Of a stretch of 64,000 nucleotides of DNA, positions 11,121-22,194 are shown piece after piece. A program made the position numbers and the translations under genes. The notes beneath the pieces are model-generated. The model was not told the DNA's origin. It worked only from the letters and a program-made list of their open reading frames with translations, and ran no database searches. This DNA comes from Phoronis australis (lineage: Eukaryota; Phoronida; Phoronidae). The stretch lies in contig NMRA01000562.1 of assembly GCA_002633005.1 (NCBI GenBank), forward strand, positions 125,807 through 189,806, in the 5' to 3' direction. Position 1 is the first letter of the stretch. Each line of letters opens with the position of its first letter.

Positions 11121-14100
11121 ACATGATATAGAGCTACATGTAGTTTCACTCAATCACTTGCTCCAGTGTCAACTACACGTCTAAACAGAAACGGGGGCAA
11201 GGCGGAAGGGATCATATTTTTGGGTGACATTCCTTGTGATTTGGACGTTTGCTCCTGTTTATGTGGGGAAGTGCAGACAGTCGTAGTGTAAATGACTCAT
11301 GCAGATCCAGTTTGTGACTTAATGTCGTGTAAATGCAAAGTGGAGCAATACGCGCCGTGACAACATGTTCCGTGACAATTGTTCTTCGTATAACAATGGG
11401 CTATTTGCACAGTGGTGCCACCTACTGATCAGACTCTCCTGCAGTCTCTTCGTAAAGTAGGTACCGTTGAATCCTGATTGCCTGTTGCCACACTTTTGAT
11501 GAGTCACCTTTGATGACACGTGATGCCCCTTGTCATTGTCCAGAATATGTGCTTGGACTCTAGAGGTGTTTCCCTTGCGTGTATACGGGCAACTGGAAAA
11601 GCAAGAGATACAGAACGACCCGCAAGGGAGTTTCAGGTCCCTAGTCAGTCCTAAGAAATTTTTGAGACCTTATTAATGTTAACGTGAATTGTGGCTCATT
11701 TCAGTGGTAGCCTGTTAACTAAAAATCGCAGATATCTGTGTTTACGATTGCCAGTGCACGTACTTCAAACACTTTCCGTTAGACATATACACTATAAACG
11801 GTCATCAAAATTCCTTACAGTGCGATTATGTTACAAACAACTCAATTCTTTTTTAATATCGATCTGCAAAAAATAATGAAAAATTTAGTATTGATATTTG
11901 TCCATTGTAAGACAATCGGCAATATTGTCTTGGTATAGTTCCCAAACAGTCGTATTCACGTTCTTCAAGCTTTAACGTTCAGATGGTGGTCAGTGCCATA
12001 GTTTTATTTTTTCGATAGTCTCAAATTTTTGGTTGTTTGAGCCGCGTTTCTTGATACTGCTGCTCTTCGTATCAATCTGTTCGTATTCTTCACCCCTTTA
12101 ATTTTTTATGTGCATGTATTTCTTGAACAGTCGACAATTCCACATTCATAATGGGACAAAGGCGCAATTGTCCTGGAGAGGACCCCGTCTTAAAGGAGGA
12201 TCCTTTATTAAAAACTGAACAAGAATGACTCATACAAGTAAGTCGCAAGGCGTCACTCCAGGATATGAGGTTCGTTTTAAATAATGGATCGATATACAGA
12301 CAGTTTCACAAAAACAGGAAAAATAGTGTCAAGGGGACTTGTCGTATTGGCGCTCTCTAGAGTAATGAGAGCGAAAAGGCGATATCCGCTTGATCCCGAC
12401 TAAAGTACTACATAATGGTTCAATAAGTTAAAAACATAGGAATAAATCCCACTGTCAGTCTCAACCATTGTTTGATTAAGTTAGATTTACCAATTTATTA
12501 GCTTATTAACGTCGGTTGGTATTGAATTTCCCCTGCATTATCAGTCGTAATCGCTGACTTCGCATGGTGCGAATTCTTCCTAGCAATGGAAAATGTGTGG
12601 AACATGGTGTTTTTCATCCAAGATGGATATTTTGCCTTTTTCCGTAAGCTAATGGTATATCCCACCGCATGGCAGTGGGAATTTGCCGGCATTTTGACAG
12701 CAGAAACGCTATTTGTAGCAGTTGGGTAAAACATCCCGTGCGCATTACATGTATATGAGATCCGTAGGTGGCCCTGAACACCTATCCACCAAAGACCTGA
12801 TCGCCGTCTGCCTTAGGTCTGGAACCCCCAAATATGAAAAAGATATATAATTTCAAAAAAGTGGTCAGCAGATTATTTTATCATCAGGGGTCTCGGCCAC
12901 AGGTTCGCAATCTGTATAAAGTGAAATACCAGTTCAACAAGAATGGAAACAAGAGAGAGAGAGAGAGACAGATTATCTCGTTATGCGATTTGCCAGATCG
13001 CTGATCGGTTTGGCCATTTGAGGCTTGGTGAATAGATATCCCTTTTGCGCGCTGATTGGCCGTAGGCGACTTTCACAAGCGACACAAGAAACCTTCAAAC
13101 ACTTCAATCTCTGAATATTTAAATGCCAGTTGTTGAAGAGTCTTGTCCTTACTTCTTTGATGTTATAAATTTGAATATTTTTCAGAAACTAAACACTGAG
13201 ACCCAAACGCAGATTTTACTTCAGTATTTCCAAAGGCGCTGTTGTTGCTACCATTCGTGATTCGGAATCAGAAGACACGATTTCCCTTATTGCTTGAAAG
13301 TTGCTCGTGTACTTATTCTCTGTCTCTTTATTGAAAGCACCATAGAAAATATCCCTCTTTTGAATTCAAATACATCAAATTTTCAATTACCTAATTCTAA
13401 ATTGCTGCATAAATACCAATCATTATTATACATGTACTACACCAAAGTTCAGAGGTGACATAGGTTAATATAATTCGTCATATTGTGGTGATTTCCGTGA
13501 AAATATGTCAGATATTTGTAAATTTCTCCTCACCAAGTCAGAAAACGGCTAAACCGATCAGCGGCATCCTGAGGATTGAAGACGAGGCTGAAGTTCCGCA
13601 TAGCTGCAGCTTTGTATTGCCCAAAAAACAATCATCTCGATGGTAACAATATGAAAATATTCGCTCTGGAAAATCGGTGGATAACAAGTTTTATCGGTCT
13701 TTCCCGCAATATGTGAACTTCATCTCGTATTCAAGGACCTTTAGAGAATTTGAAATAAAAAATGTCCAGGCACTGATAGACAGAAAGTTATAATTACCAA
13801 AAAAAAAAATTAGACGCAGTGCTTCATATCACAGCGTTTCGATATTACTCAGTGTCATCATCAAATACAATACAATCAGCGCACAAATGCAATGACACAT
13901 GACTGTACAAATCCGTAATCTATTACTTCACATCACAGCTAGTGCATAATGTCTACCGAACATGCAAACTTTACCACGGCTCTGGAAGAAGCCAACTGTA
14001 TTATCAGGTTTTCTGTCTGTCACATGTTTCGCTGTGTTTTTCTAATCGTGAGTGACTGCGGCCAAACGCCTTTGGCGGTTGCCGCCTTGTACCATGGCGT

Positions 14101-14483
14101 CTGCATATTCTTGGGAGGGTTTAGCTCCGGCAGATGAGCGTAAAGCTGTTGTAAACACGTGCCGCTGAAGGTAACATATTGTTAAAATGTATGGGCTGTT
14201 TATTAGGACGTGATATAGAGACAAGGTAATTACATGGATGTGTAGACCAGCAGCAATGCTTGAATGGGTTATTATAACACTACCTTATTTAACCACTACT
14301 GTGGGCTGGTGATGCACTCAAAATTTGCCCTCATGTGAACAACAGATATGCATTACAACAATTGCGACGTGTAACAGACCACTTGCAACGCCGTGCATGG
14401 CCCTTCATTAAATTTAGAGCGTTTGAGAATTACATGTACGCAACTTGATGTCAACAGATGTTTAAATAAATGTGAACTACTGA
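11121..14483. other. No supported gene; one (GA)n tract
   Basis: Holds a short (GA)n microsatellite at 12952-12968. An ATG ORF of 78 codons on the minus strand (12734-12498) has no supporting signal. The rest looks unique. Confidence 0.4.
13795..13872 (-). other. Possible retroposon 3' tail
   Basis: On the minus strand this reads GATGATGACACTGAGTAATA then TCGAAACGCTGTGATATGAA, ending in a T-rich run. A GATGATG-type block followed by CGAAACG is a pattern I associate with 3' ends of some retroposons (Penelope-like or CR1-like). A similar CCGAAACGTTGTTCC block occurs at 51362-51376. Without a database match this is weak. Confidence 0.25.
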
Positions 14484-14490
14484 TATAAAA
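14484..14490 (+). promoter_or_regulatory. TATA box (TATAAAA)
   Basis: TATAAAA lies 87 bp upstream of the ATG at 14577. A start site about 30 bp downstream would leave a 5' leader near 60 nt. The spacing is what a simple TATA promoter would give, so the two signals support each other. Confidence 0.4.
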
Positions 14491-14576
14491 AACAGGCGTC
14501 ATCAATGCAATACGTACAATTACTACCATTTACGCTTCGCTTCTAGCTTCACTGTTTCTGTTAAAACTGAAGTAGC

Positions 14577-14903
14577 ATGAACAAAATATTTCTCATTGCG
14601 TTGTTCCTTTGTGTATTCGTTGCGTCAATGGCGGACGTGAGGTATCTCCCGCGAAAAGAACATGAAACGAGGAGACGCAAACTATCTGGATCACGTGCCT
14701 CCGATGACCGGGTTGGAAACTCTGGAAAAGCACTTAATGTGAACCTACGCCGTGCCAACAATCCTCGACGGAAGCCAGCAGAAGACCACGTTCACAAGGC
14801 TGACCGCGACCGTAAAGGTGCAGTAAGCAGGCTACAACTTAGCGTTCATCTGCTCAATTGTAATAAAACTAGCCTTGTGGGGATTATCATCCACTTCAAC
14901 TGA
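14577..14903 (+). CDS. Candidate secreted basic protein, possibly exon 1
   Basis: The 108-codon ORF opens with MNKIFLIALFLCVFVASMA, a textbook signal peptide: short basic n-region, about 13 hydrophobic residues, small residues before a likely cut at A-D (residues 19-20). The mature part is strongly basic, with RRRK, RR and RRK clusters that could be convertase sites. A TATA box lies 87 bp upstream. The last 27 codons may not be translated: a strong splice donor GTAAGC at about 14823 would end exon 1 after roughly 82 codons. An AATAAA at 14862 falls inside the ORF, arguing against the unspliced reading. I do not recognise the family; a secreted peptide precursor fits best. Confidence 0.5.
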   Translation: MNKIFLIALFLCVFVASMADVRYLPRKEHETRRRKLSGSRASDDRVGNSGKALNVNLRRANNPRRKPAEDHVHKADRDRKGAVSRLQLSVHLLNCNKTSLVGIIIHFN

Positions 14904-15825
14904 GAAGAATGCACGCAATATTCTTTATGAGACTTTATATTAATAGTAGAACGCTCCGGTAAAATTATTTGATTCCTCAAACTGAATAGGTCACACAATT
15001 GTTCACCCGTGGAGGGCCGAGTTGCATAAACTATTCTCACCTGGATCGTTACTGGGGACGACAGGGTAGAGAAACTCGATATTCGGGTCGGAGTAATGTT
15101 CCAAAATACATGTAACTTCAGCCAAAACTTGTAAATTCGATGGAAAGTAGGATGTTACATTCCGCAACAGCTAGGACAACGATTCTTGCACAATTTTAGG
15201 ATGACATAATAAAAATTTGAACAGGATAAACTTGATTTAGTGACTTAATAGTTTTTTCCGTAGATTTTAATTGATCCGTTACTACATGTATACCCTGACT
15301 GCGTGGAACGTCAAAAGTTGTTGGCATATTACATTCAACAACTTAGAAAACAGGATGAGTTCGTCAATCGAAGTATATCATTAAAATATAACTATTTCGT
15401 GACTTTGAGCCATGTTTGTGTTGGCTTTAAATTCCGATTAATATTTGTAAAAGTGTATTTAAAAAGTGGGTGAGATTTCTGCGGAAAAATCAATGCCGGC
15501 TGTTAGATGAGCACCCCTGATACATGAAGCAACTGCCAGGATGCGGTGCACCACCAACACAAAAATCAAACAAAAAATTCTCATTAGATTCATTTAAATT
15601 TGACAAAATATGGAGTTGTAATGAATTTACATTACTTGGGGTTAATTTCCACCGCACTAACTTGCGTTAAAATCCGTTCCATCAAGTTTTTAACTTAAAT
15701 GGAACGAAAAGAACACCTGTAACGGCACTGCTATCACGCACCTACACGTATGGCACAGTATACAATGATTTGGTAGTCATGGCCAATATAATCTCACTGG
15801 AAATATTCTACTTTTCCTATATTAG
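14904..15825. other. No recognisable feature
   Basis: Unique-looking AT-rich sequence. If the flanking exon calls were one gene this would be intron, but reading phases do not clearly connect them. Confidence 0.4.
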
Positions 15826-16013
15826 AAATTTTATTGTTGGATAAAATATTTTGTGTTGCCGCCGGACCGTTCAAACGATTACGAATCGAGAAATTGGTCG
15901 CCTATTGCGTGCTTCTGTTACTCGCCATGCTAGGTAGCGCCGTTGCACTCCAACTGGACACTAGACCAGGTTCATTTCGTACTGGACACCAAACTCTTGC
16001 GAAGTCCTTGTTG
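15826..16013 (+). CDS. Candidate exon with one membrane segment
   Basis: The acceptor CTTTTCCTATATTAG ends at 15825 and a GTATAG donor follows 16013. The frame between is open and reads a basic stretch (FKRLRIEK), then a hydrophobic run (LVAYCVLLLLAMLGSAVAL), then polar sequence. That order (short cytosolic basic tail, single anchor, lumenal stem) is typical of type II membrane proteins such as Golgi transferases. There is no ATG ahead of the hydrophobic run, so it would have to be an internal exon. Chance openness is quite possible. Confidence 0.25.
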
Positions 16014-17939
16014 GTATAGATCATTAGGAAATATATCCCATAATTCACTCAAGCCTTGATGGCGTACCAATCTCTTCAGTGGTCTCCATTTTACAAGTGC
16101 ACGAGAGAATATCCTCGCGAAACACTCACTTTGAACTCGCGTGATTTAAGTGATGTTGCTTTTTTGCGAGAATCTTGCGTCTACGGAATACGCCCAGGTT
16201 CCGTGCTCTGAGTTTTTCCTTATCCTTATATTTACTCTTAAAGTCCCCGTAAAATAGCCGAATTATTGACTTTTGAACACGTTAAATGCATGTATTATTG
16301 GTCAAGACAAGCGCGTCACCTCTTCGTATACTCCTGACATTAGTTAATTACGCTAGACTATCAAAGGACACCACCAGGAACCCCATTTAATGCCGAAAAT
16401 CTGAGGTGGCGTTCGTATTAATGGACGCAAATGACGTCGTCTTTGTAACACAAGACGTGCTGTCCTTAGGCACAGCAAAACTTACCGTACAGCGACGGGT
16501 GCAGATTTCAAATCGCAGAATTTCAAAATTACGTCTAGTGGAGAAGTTTTTGCTTACCTTAAGCTTAGGCTAAGATAAATTTCAAGATTTCGGTAACTCT
16601 TAACTTTATACTTAGGTCGTTTCTGGTATTGTTACCTAGAATAGAGTTTTTGTATTCGCGCACAATTCAACTTCAGGCGCAGCAGCTCCTGACTAAAGTT
16701 AAACAAAATAGATTGCTCACTTTTAATTTTGTCATAGAGTCATAAAATAATTAAATTGTGTATAATTACTAAAATTAGTATATTATAAATACAATGTTCT
16801 GTTTATTTTTAAATAAGTTTTCATGGGGAAGCAGCTTTATTTTACTTGCAAAATCAAAACAATTGGAGTCTATGTGTTAAGTTTGTCTCTCTTTGTAAAG
16901 TAAGATGCTACTTTGTGTGGTAGAATTGACTATGTCATTTTAAACACCGGTTTGAATGCTTGTGAAAGTTTGCAAATTTGATGGGCTTCATGGTAGACTT
17001 TTGCGTTACCTCATCCAAAGTTGAAGACATCTAATGTTTCACTATTCACGTATTTTACTAGAGTCTTGCACTTTTAAACATCTTCAACATCTTTTCTTTA
17101 CAGGACCAGCCGTTGCCTCCGTCAGTGGGACTTTATACTGAAAACTCCGCCATTTAAAGAACCGTACCTGTGGAAGTTGAAGGTTTCATGATCTTTGAAA
17201 TGATACCACAGACAGAAGTAAGATAACGTCGCAAGATAGCTGAAGAAAGAAGAAATGCAACACATAGGACCGATTTTTCCCTTCATTCGTTACACTGCTT
17301 AAAGGTGTTTTCTCAAGACTATGGGTCCTTGGAAATACTGAGAACCAGTCCGCCAGACGTCGTTGTGCGGTAGTTAGAGCGTCCTCCGTCTCTGTTGTCT
17401 TCAATTTACATGTACTATAGGTAGTATTCAACAGCAGACCTCTGTTTTCCTGTTCCATTTCACAACCACGCTAAAAATCACGTCCGAACATTTTTGGGTG
17501 TGTAACATTTGACGCATTCGGAGCATTTAAACTTTAGACTCTGTCCGCCTTAATGTATTAGTCGATATAGCACCTGTAGCGAATGCATCGTTTACTTTCG
17601 AGGACTCGTACGTCTGCCGTCGTTTTGCCCTTTATTTAATCGATAAGTACACTATCCGAAGTATTAATTTCCAAAGCCCGATCTTTCCTTCAAACCAGCG
17701 TTCGAAAGACACGCTGGCACGGTGGCCCGGGGCCAGTGGATTTGCAGCAGGGCCAGTAAACTATCCCATATAGGCTCTATGTGGATGTGGTCTCATATCC
17801 AAGTAACTGGCCCGGCTAGCCAGCACATTCATTTCCTGAAGCTCAAACACTGCTTTACACTTCAGGATTGATTAAACCGGACACGAACGAGGCACTCGCT
17901 AGATGAGCACTATGCAGTTCACAATGCCTGCCTCATGTT
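16014..17939. other. No supported gene
   Basis: AT-rich around 16690-16820. A TTG-initiated minus-strand ORF of 90 codons (17458-17186) has no splice or promoter support. A possible small foldback at 17709-17830 is listed separately. Confidence 0.4.
17709..17830. repeat. Possible small foldback element
   Basis: GCTGGCACGGTGGCCCGGGG near 17713 and the reverse complement of CTGGCCCGGCTAGCCAGC near 17808-17825 share GCTGGC, CGGGCCAGT and spacing. The arms are only about 25 bp and imperfect, and I see no target duplication. Confidence 0.3.
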
Positions 17940-18076
17940 CAGTAACGCTGGGACCTCGCTTAAAAAGCTGGACATCGCTAGATTACGTGATATATTGCTG
18001 TGTATTTTAAAGGAGAACATTGTGGCTTTGGCTAGATTTTAGCTAAGTGGTCCCAGCGTAGGTCCTAGCGTTACTG
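17940..18076. mobile_element. MITE family M1, copy 1
   Basis: Starts CAGTAACGCTGGGACCTCGC and ends AGGTCCTAGCGTTACTG, near-perfect inverted ends of about 17 bp, over 137 bp. The interior shares GAGATTACG..ATATTG, ATTTTAAA and GGCTAGATTTTAGCTA with copies at 24115 and 25131. It is too short to encode anything, so it is a non-autonomous DNA element. Confidence 0.85.
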
Positions 18077-19104
18077 ATTATCCGCTGAGATCCGTCAGAA
18101 TTGATTGCATTAGATGCAAACTATGCACTCGTTAAGGGCGCTAAGTCGACAGCACTGAGACCAGTCGTCGAGGGCGAAACCTGAAAAGTAGAGTTGACTT
18201 ATCACTCTATAATTACCGCACGTAATCAGCCAGGAACAAAATCACTCCTGGATCTGGCTAATCACCTTTGCATCCATTACACCATCAAGAAATAAATTCT
18301 CAGTTGAAGTAACATATTTGTAAAATATAAGAACATGAAAATTAAACAAGTTATATGCACATTCTCTGTTGTTTTTTCCTTAGTTAAGTTTTGCTCGTGT
18401 AAACAACACACATCATGCCTACCGCATCTGCCAAAGAGTACCGAAACAACATTCACTACATACTAACCATCACTGTAGGGAAAAGTTCTAATTATAGGTG
18501 GATTTTTCGTTTAAAGACCCTTCTTAACTGATTTTCATACTGGTAAAATCTGGCAATATCTCTCAACGCAGTGCTGCTTACCAGCAATCCTCGCAGGCAA
18601 GCTAAACCTTACTGCAGTTTTCAAGTCACGGTGCGTTTGGCCGGATAGTTTACAAAAGTTACGCACCAACTTTCCTCCATGGACCCTTAACCCCTTTACT
18701 GTCGATAACGACTGTGAGTAGGCCTCTCATGGGGAGGGGTTCGTTTGCAATGCCATACAGAGCCTAGGCCTAGAGCGAATGCATCATTTACATCCGACGC
18801 ATTCACAGTCTAGACATATGGCTCTCCCTTGCCCCCTTAAAGGCGAAGGCAACCTTTTTTCATGTCACTTTTAGCAAAAATAATGTCTAATGATTATCCC
18901 AGACATGTTTTCACCTAATTACAGCTTTTCTTAATTTAATCAATTTCTCGTCCTCTACTGCGGAAGTGACGTTTTGGGAGGCAAGAATTCCGCGCCAATT
19001 TCTTTTCATACAGTCAGACTGTGAGAGCTGTCAAGTCAGTCATTGTTCTACCTCGGATGTGATAAGTTCGGTCGTCGTTTGTTTTTGTTTACGAGTCAGT
19101 CAAC
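18077..19104. other. No supported gene; 5' flank of the THAP ORF
   Basis: No repeat or ORF I can support. The last 150 bp lead into the THAP ORF at 19105 and may be its promoter or leader; no TATA box is evident. Confidence 0.4.
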
Positions 19105-19533
19105 ATGCCACGCTGTTGCTGCGTACCAGGATGTACTCATTATCGTCTCACACGCGCTTTGGGTACCTTGCATCGCTTTCCAAAGGATGGCACATTTCGC
19201 CGTACTTGGCTAGCTCGTTTGTGTGAAGAACGCAGCGCTACCCCTTCACGCAACGTACAAAGCAGTGGCAAGCATTTTTCCGCCGTCAGATTGCGACAGA
19301 GATATGTACTGTACGCTGAATTGATGAAGGTCCCTGCGAAACAACGCCTGAAGAAGGGTTCCATGCCGTCGCTGCTGATTCCCGGCAGTGCCCCGTCGCC
19401 ACCCCCGAGAAGTGCGTTTTTGAAGCGAGAAGCCTCGCGAGCTGTGGCCACTATAAACAGTGACTGGAGGCACTTCATCTACTGTCACCCATGCCTCCGA
19501 ACGTACCCCAAAGCGCGCAATTCCAGGAACTAA
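19105..19533 (+). CDS. THAP-type zinc-finger protein, degenerate or partial
   Basis: The ORF opens MPRCCCVPGC, the canonical THAP start with its first two zinc-binding Cys (CxxxxC). FPKDGTFRRTW matches the conserved F-P-x-D...W block near residues 26-36. LKKGSMPSLLIP near 82-93 matches the block that closes the domain (usually AVPTIF-like). THAP domains are C2CH DNA-binding fingers found in host regulators and in P-element- and Kolobok-type transposases. Anomaly: the C of the CxxH pair is replaced (SSGKHF instead of C-S-x-H-F), so zinc binding should fail. After 19440 an overlapping frame (19462-19657, Ser/Thr/Pro-rich) looks more protein-like than the annotated one, suggesting a frameshift. 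It is either a decayed domesticated gene or a transposon relic. Confidence 0.6.
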   Translation: MPRCCCVPGCTHYRLTRALGTLHRFPKDGTFRRTWLARLCEERSATPSRNVQSSGKHFSAVRLRQRYVLYAELMKVPAKQRLKKGSMPSLLIPGSAPSPPPRSAFLKREASRAVATINSDWRHFIYCHPCLRTYPKARNSRN

Positions 19534-20410
19534 CAGTGATTCCCCGTGTGCTGTTGTCTCTAGTCCAGAGACTGTAAGCAGCCCTGCAGCAATGTTGAGT
19601 AGTGGGAGTGAATACAGGCCCAGTCTGAAACCCAGTGAAAAGTATACTCAAATTTAATTCAAATCAAACGACAATGTTTTGTTATGGATGAATACAGTAT
19701 ATCAACACTGATAATTAAGATATTTACAAGAAATTGAGACCTAATATCGAGCGTGCATGTGCTTTTTACCGACTGCTCTCAGCGTTCCTCGACTCTCCTT
19801 CACTGGTATCGTAATATCTGCGATATATTCCTTATCTCAAGTTCTGCGAATCACCACAGTGTCCACCGTTAGTTTCCAGTGCTGTGAACACTGAGCACGG
19901 GTTAAATTTCTATTACTATTTCAATTCCAGAAGCTAAAAATAGACCAAAAAATCCGACAAGATATCCGACAACTGCTTAGCCGTTTCAGCTTTCATATTC
20001 CCTGATGGATTGCGACGAACTTTTAATTTTATTGATTGTTCGACCTTTTTTAAAAGAAATATACAAGTTAAAACTTGTATATTTCACAAACCGATAATTC
20101 TTATAAATTCATTGAAATAAAACGTTACTAGGTATTCAACACTGTCACAGATAATCTTGTAGGCACGCAAATATGCTTGGCAAATGTATGATGTCATATA
20201 ATAGGAAATCGAAGCACAGTTGGCAACAGATGTCGCCGTGATGCAAAGTTTATGTATTTGGTACAAACATGTAATCCTACACACATATAGGAATACTATT
20301 GCGATATCCTATCTCGAATTCATTTTATCTAAGAATGTCCCAACGAGACAGAAGGTCGAGTTGGGGTATTCCCAGGTGAAATGAATTCTCGATAGGACAT
20401 GGCAGTAGTT
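19534..20410. other. No supported gene
   Basis: The first 120 bp may be the shifted C-terminal frame of the THAP ORF. A 30-bp palindrome is listed separately. Nothing else is recognised. Confidence 0.4.
20056..20085. repeat. 14-bp-arm perfect hairpin
   Basis: GAAATATACAAGTT and AACTTGTATATTTC are exact reverse complements separated by AA. Its role is unknown. No coding frame or poly-T follows to suggest a terminator, so it may be a replication-slippage palindrome. Confidence 0.8.
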
Positions 20411-20719
20411 TTCCAATATAAGTGGGATAACCTATATGTATCCCTGTATAAGTGGGACAACCCATATGTATTCCTATATATGTGGGATAACCTATATGTA
20501 TTCCTACATATGCCGGATAACCCATATGCATTCCTACATATGTGGGATAACCTATATGCATTTCTATGTGTGTGTGATAACCTATATGTATTCCTACATG
20601 TATATATGTGGGGTAACCTATATGTATTCCTGTATATGTGGGGTAAACCTATATGTATTCCTGTATATGTGGGGTAAACCTATATGTAATACTATATATG
20701 TGGGATAACTCATATTTAC
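20411..20719. repeat. 30-bp minisatellite, about ten units
   Basis: Units of the form GGGATAACCTATATGTATTC plus CTATATATGT repeat head to tail, with period 30 bp at first and 31 bp in the last third. Because 30 is divisible by three, long ORFs run through the array in several frames and read as a decapeptide repeat (WDN.Y.FL.M type). I treat these as artefacts of the period. Changes such as GATAAC to GGTAAAC cluster at the right end, indicating local homogenisation. Confidence 0.9.
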
Positions 20720-21092
20720 ATCGATCTGCAATCATGCAACTGCTCATTTGCTCAAACACTTTTGGGTGACGGGGTGACATTTTTTCAAAAAAATTAAATA
20801 AAAATATAAATAATTTCTCACTCTCGGTTAAAGAACGTCCAGACAATAAAATGTTTTAAAGTGTACACAACATGACTCTAGTACCTCAAAACAAATTTTA
20901 TTATTATATCTTACTTGATTTCAGTGCCTTTAGTGCACAGCTCATAAAGAAACACGCAAAAATTAACAAAAATAATAATTATGTACAACGTCATGGGTTG
21001 AACCCAAGTCGTTTGACATACTGTTCGGATCAGAGACAACGTGTATAGAGTGAAGTGAAAGTAAAGTACATTTAGCGTCGAGAAGGTTCGTA
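20720..21092. other. No recognisable feature
   Basis: AT-rich spacer with an A-rich run near 20790 and no ORF or repeat that I can support. Confidence 0.4.
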
Positions 21093-21368
21093 GAGGGATC
21101 AAAAGATGTGTTTCCGGAGGCTGCAGCAACAGCAGCCAGGCGGAGAACGTCTCGGTGTTCCGAAGGACACCAAAGTTGCGCAGAAGTGGCATCGCTTCGT
21201 GCGCCGAACGAGAGTGTGGGACCTCATCGTGGACCAAACGATTCGGTCCGGGGCCACTCTGTGTTCTACTTGGAGGACTCGTGTTTCGACTACAGGCACA
21301 GGAGATGTTACGACGAAGGCCTGTTCAATAAAGGACAATATTTATCATTCAGAAACATCGGCTCTTAA
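21093..21368 (+). pseudogene. THAP-domain gene remnant, at least two frameshifts
   Basis: Three overlapping frames together spell a THAP domain. Frame a from 21104 gives RCVSGGCSN (the CxxxxC start). A second frame gives PKDTKVAQKWHRFVRRTR and then GATLCST (P-x-D, the invariant W, and the third Cys). A third gives LEDSCFDYRHRR, matching what follows the CSxHF motif. The conserved His falls at the second break. The order and spacing match the family, so this is a real but broken THAP gene; no ATG precedes the first Cys in frame. It converges with the minus-strand ORF at 21613-21365. Confidence 0.6.
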
Positions 21369-21613
21369 TTCAGGATCGTCTGTTGGATGACTGGGTTGAC
21401 TCGCCGAGCCCGAGGTCGCTTCTCTCGCGGGAGGATCCAGTACGTAAGGTTCAAAGTAGAAAAGTACGCAGCCGGAAGCACATCAAACTTGTTCTCGCTT
21501 TCGTGCAACCCCATTTCCTCATCCTGGCCACCATTCCCGTACGTTTCTTCATAGTATTCATTCAATTCTTGCTCATAATCGTCGTCGCTTTCAAATTCAC
21601 TGCTCTGCGCCAT
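21365..21613 (-). CDS. Acidic ORF, possibly frameshifted
   Basis: ATG at 21613 opens MAQSSEFESDDDYEQELNEY, then more acidic residues, up to about residue 45. After FDVLPAAY the composition changes. An overlapping frame then reads FYFEPYVLDPPAREATSGS and stays open to about 21360. This suggests a single-base shift or a splice. Acidic N-termini followed by an EPY-type block occur in several transposon-linked proteins, but I cannot assign a family. It is tail-to-tail with the THAP remnant, so the two could be genes of one transposon. Confidence 0.4.
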   Translation of the reverse strand: MAQSSEFESDDDYEQELNEYYEETYGNGGQDEEMGLHESENKFDVLPAAYFSTLNLTYWILPREKRPRARRVNPVIQQTILN

Positions 21614-21947
21614 TGTTCAATGCTAGTCACTGATCTCTTGTGTTCAACCCATGACGTCACATGGCGGGAAATGTGAAAATTTGCAAAACTGAAAGAAAAA
21701 TCAAAATTTCGAGATAATTACACAAAATAAACAAGGGTTTAGCTAAATTTTACGTCATGCATTTAGTCTGTGGCCACCGGTAATTCAAAATGTGCAAAAA
21801 TCCATGGTGTGTACTGTTTAACGTTCTTCCTTGCACCCACCAACAGAGGCATTTTATCGACACATGTCAATGCTACATTCACTACTGACTATTGACGTAC
21901 CTCGGTAAAGTTTCGCCTCGCGGTTGAACCGATATATATCGTCATCT

Positions 21948-22075
21948 GGGCCCAGTTGCATAAAAGTTATTCGCCGTATAACAACAATGACGTCGCATTA
22001 TCACGCGTCACGTTGTTATTGCTGAACAATGCACCTGACGTCATGCAACAATCAAACTTATCCAGCGGCTAATTT
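21948..22075. mobile_element. Possible MITE with CRE-like palindromes
   Basis: Begins GGGCCCAGTTGCATAAA, a terminus style common in small DNA elements, and contains two GACGTC sites and a near-palindromic core (CAACAATGACGTC against GACGTCATGCAAC). The right limit is uncertain. The TGACGTCA and a CACGTG at 22138 also sit just upstream of the gene model at 22195 and could act as promoter sites; element-derived and regulatory readings are not exclusive. Confidence 0.35.
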
Positions 22076-22194
22076 TGAGGCTTTATTCAGCTCAGCCCAG
22101 ATGTCTGCGCTGACTTCGCTCTGAAGGCGGGACTAATCACGTGCTCTGCTAATAAGCCGAAAATCATAGGAAGCTTACGATTAATAATACTGAA

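Noticed and set aside
20399-20708. Overlapping ORFs of 78-92 codons encoding decapeptide repeats
   Set aside because: They arise because the minisatellite period is 30 bp; several frames on both strands are open at once.
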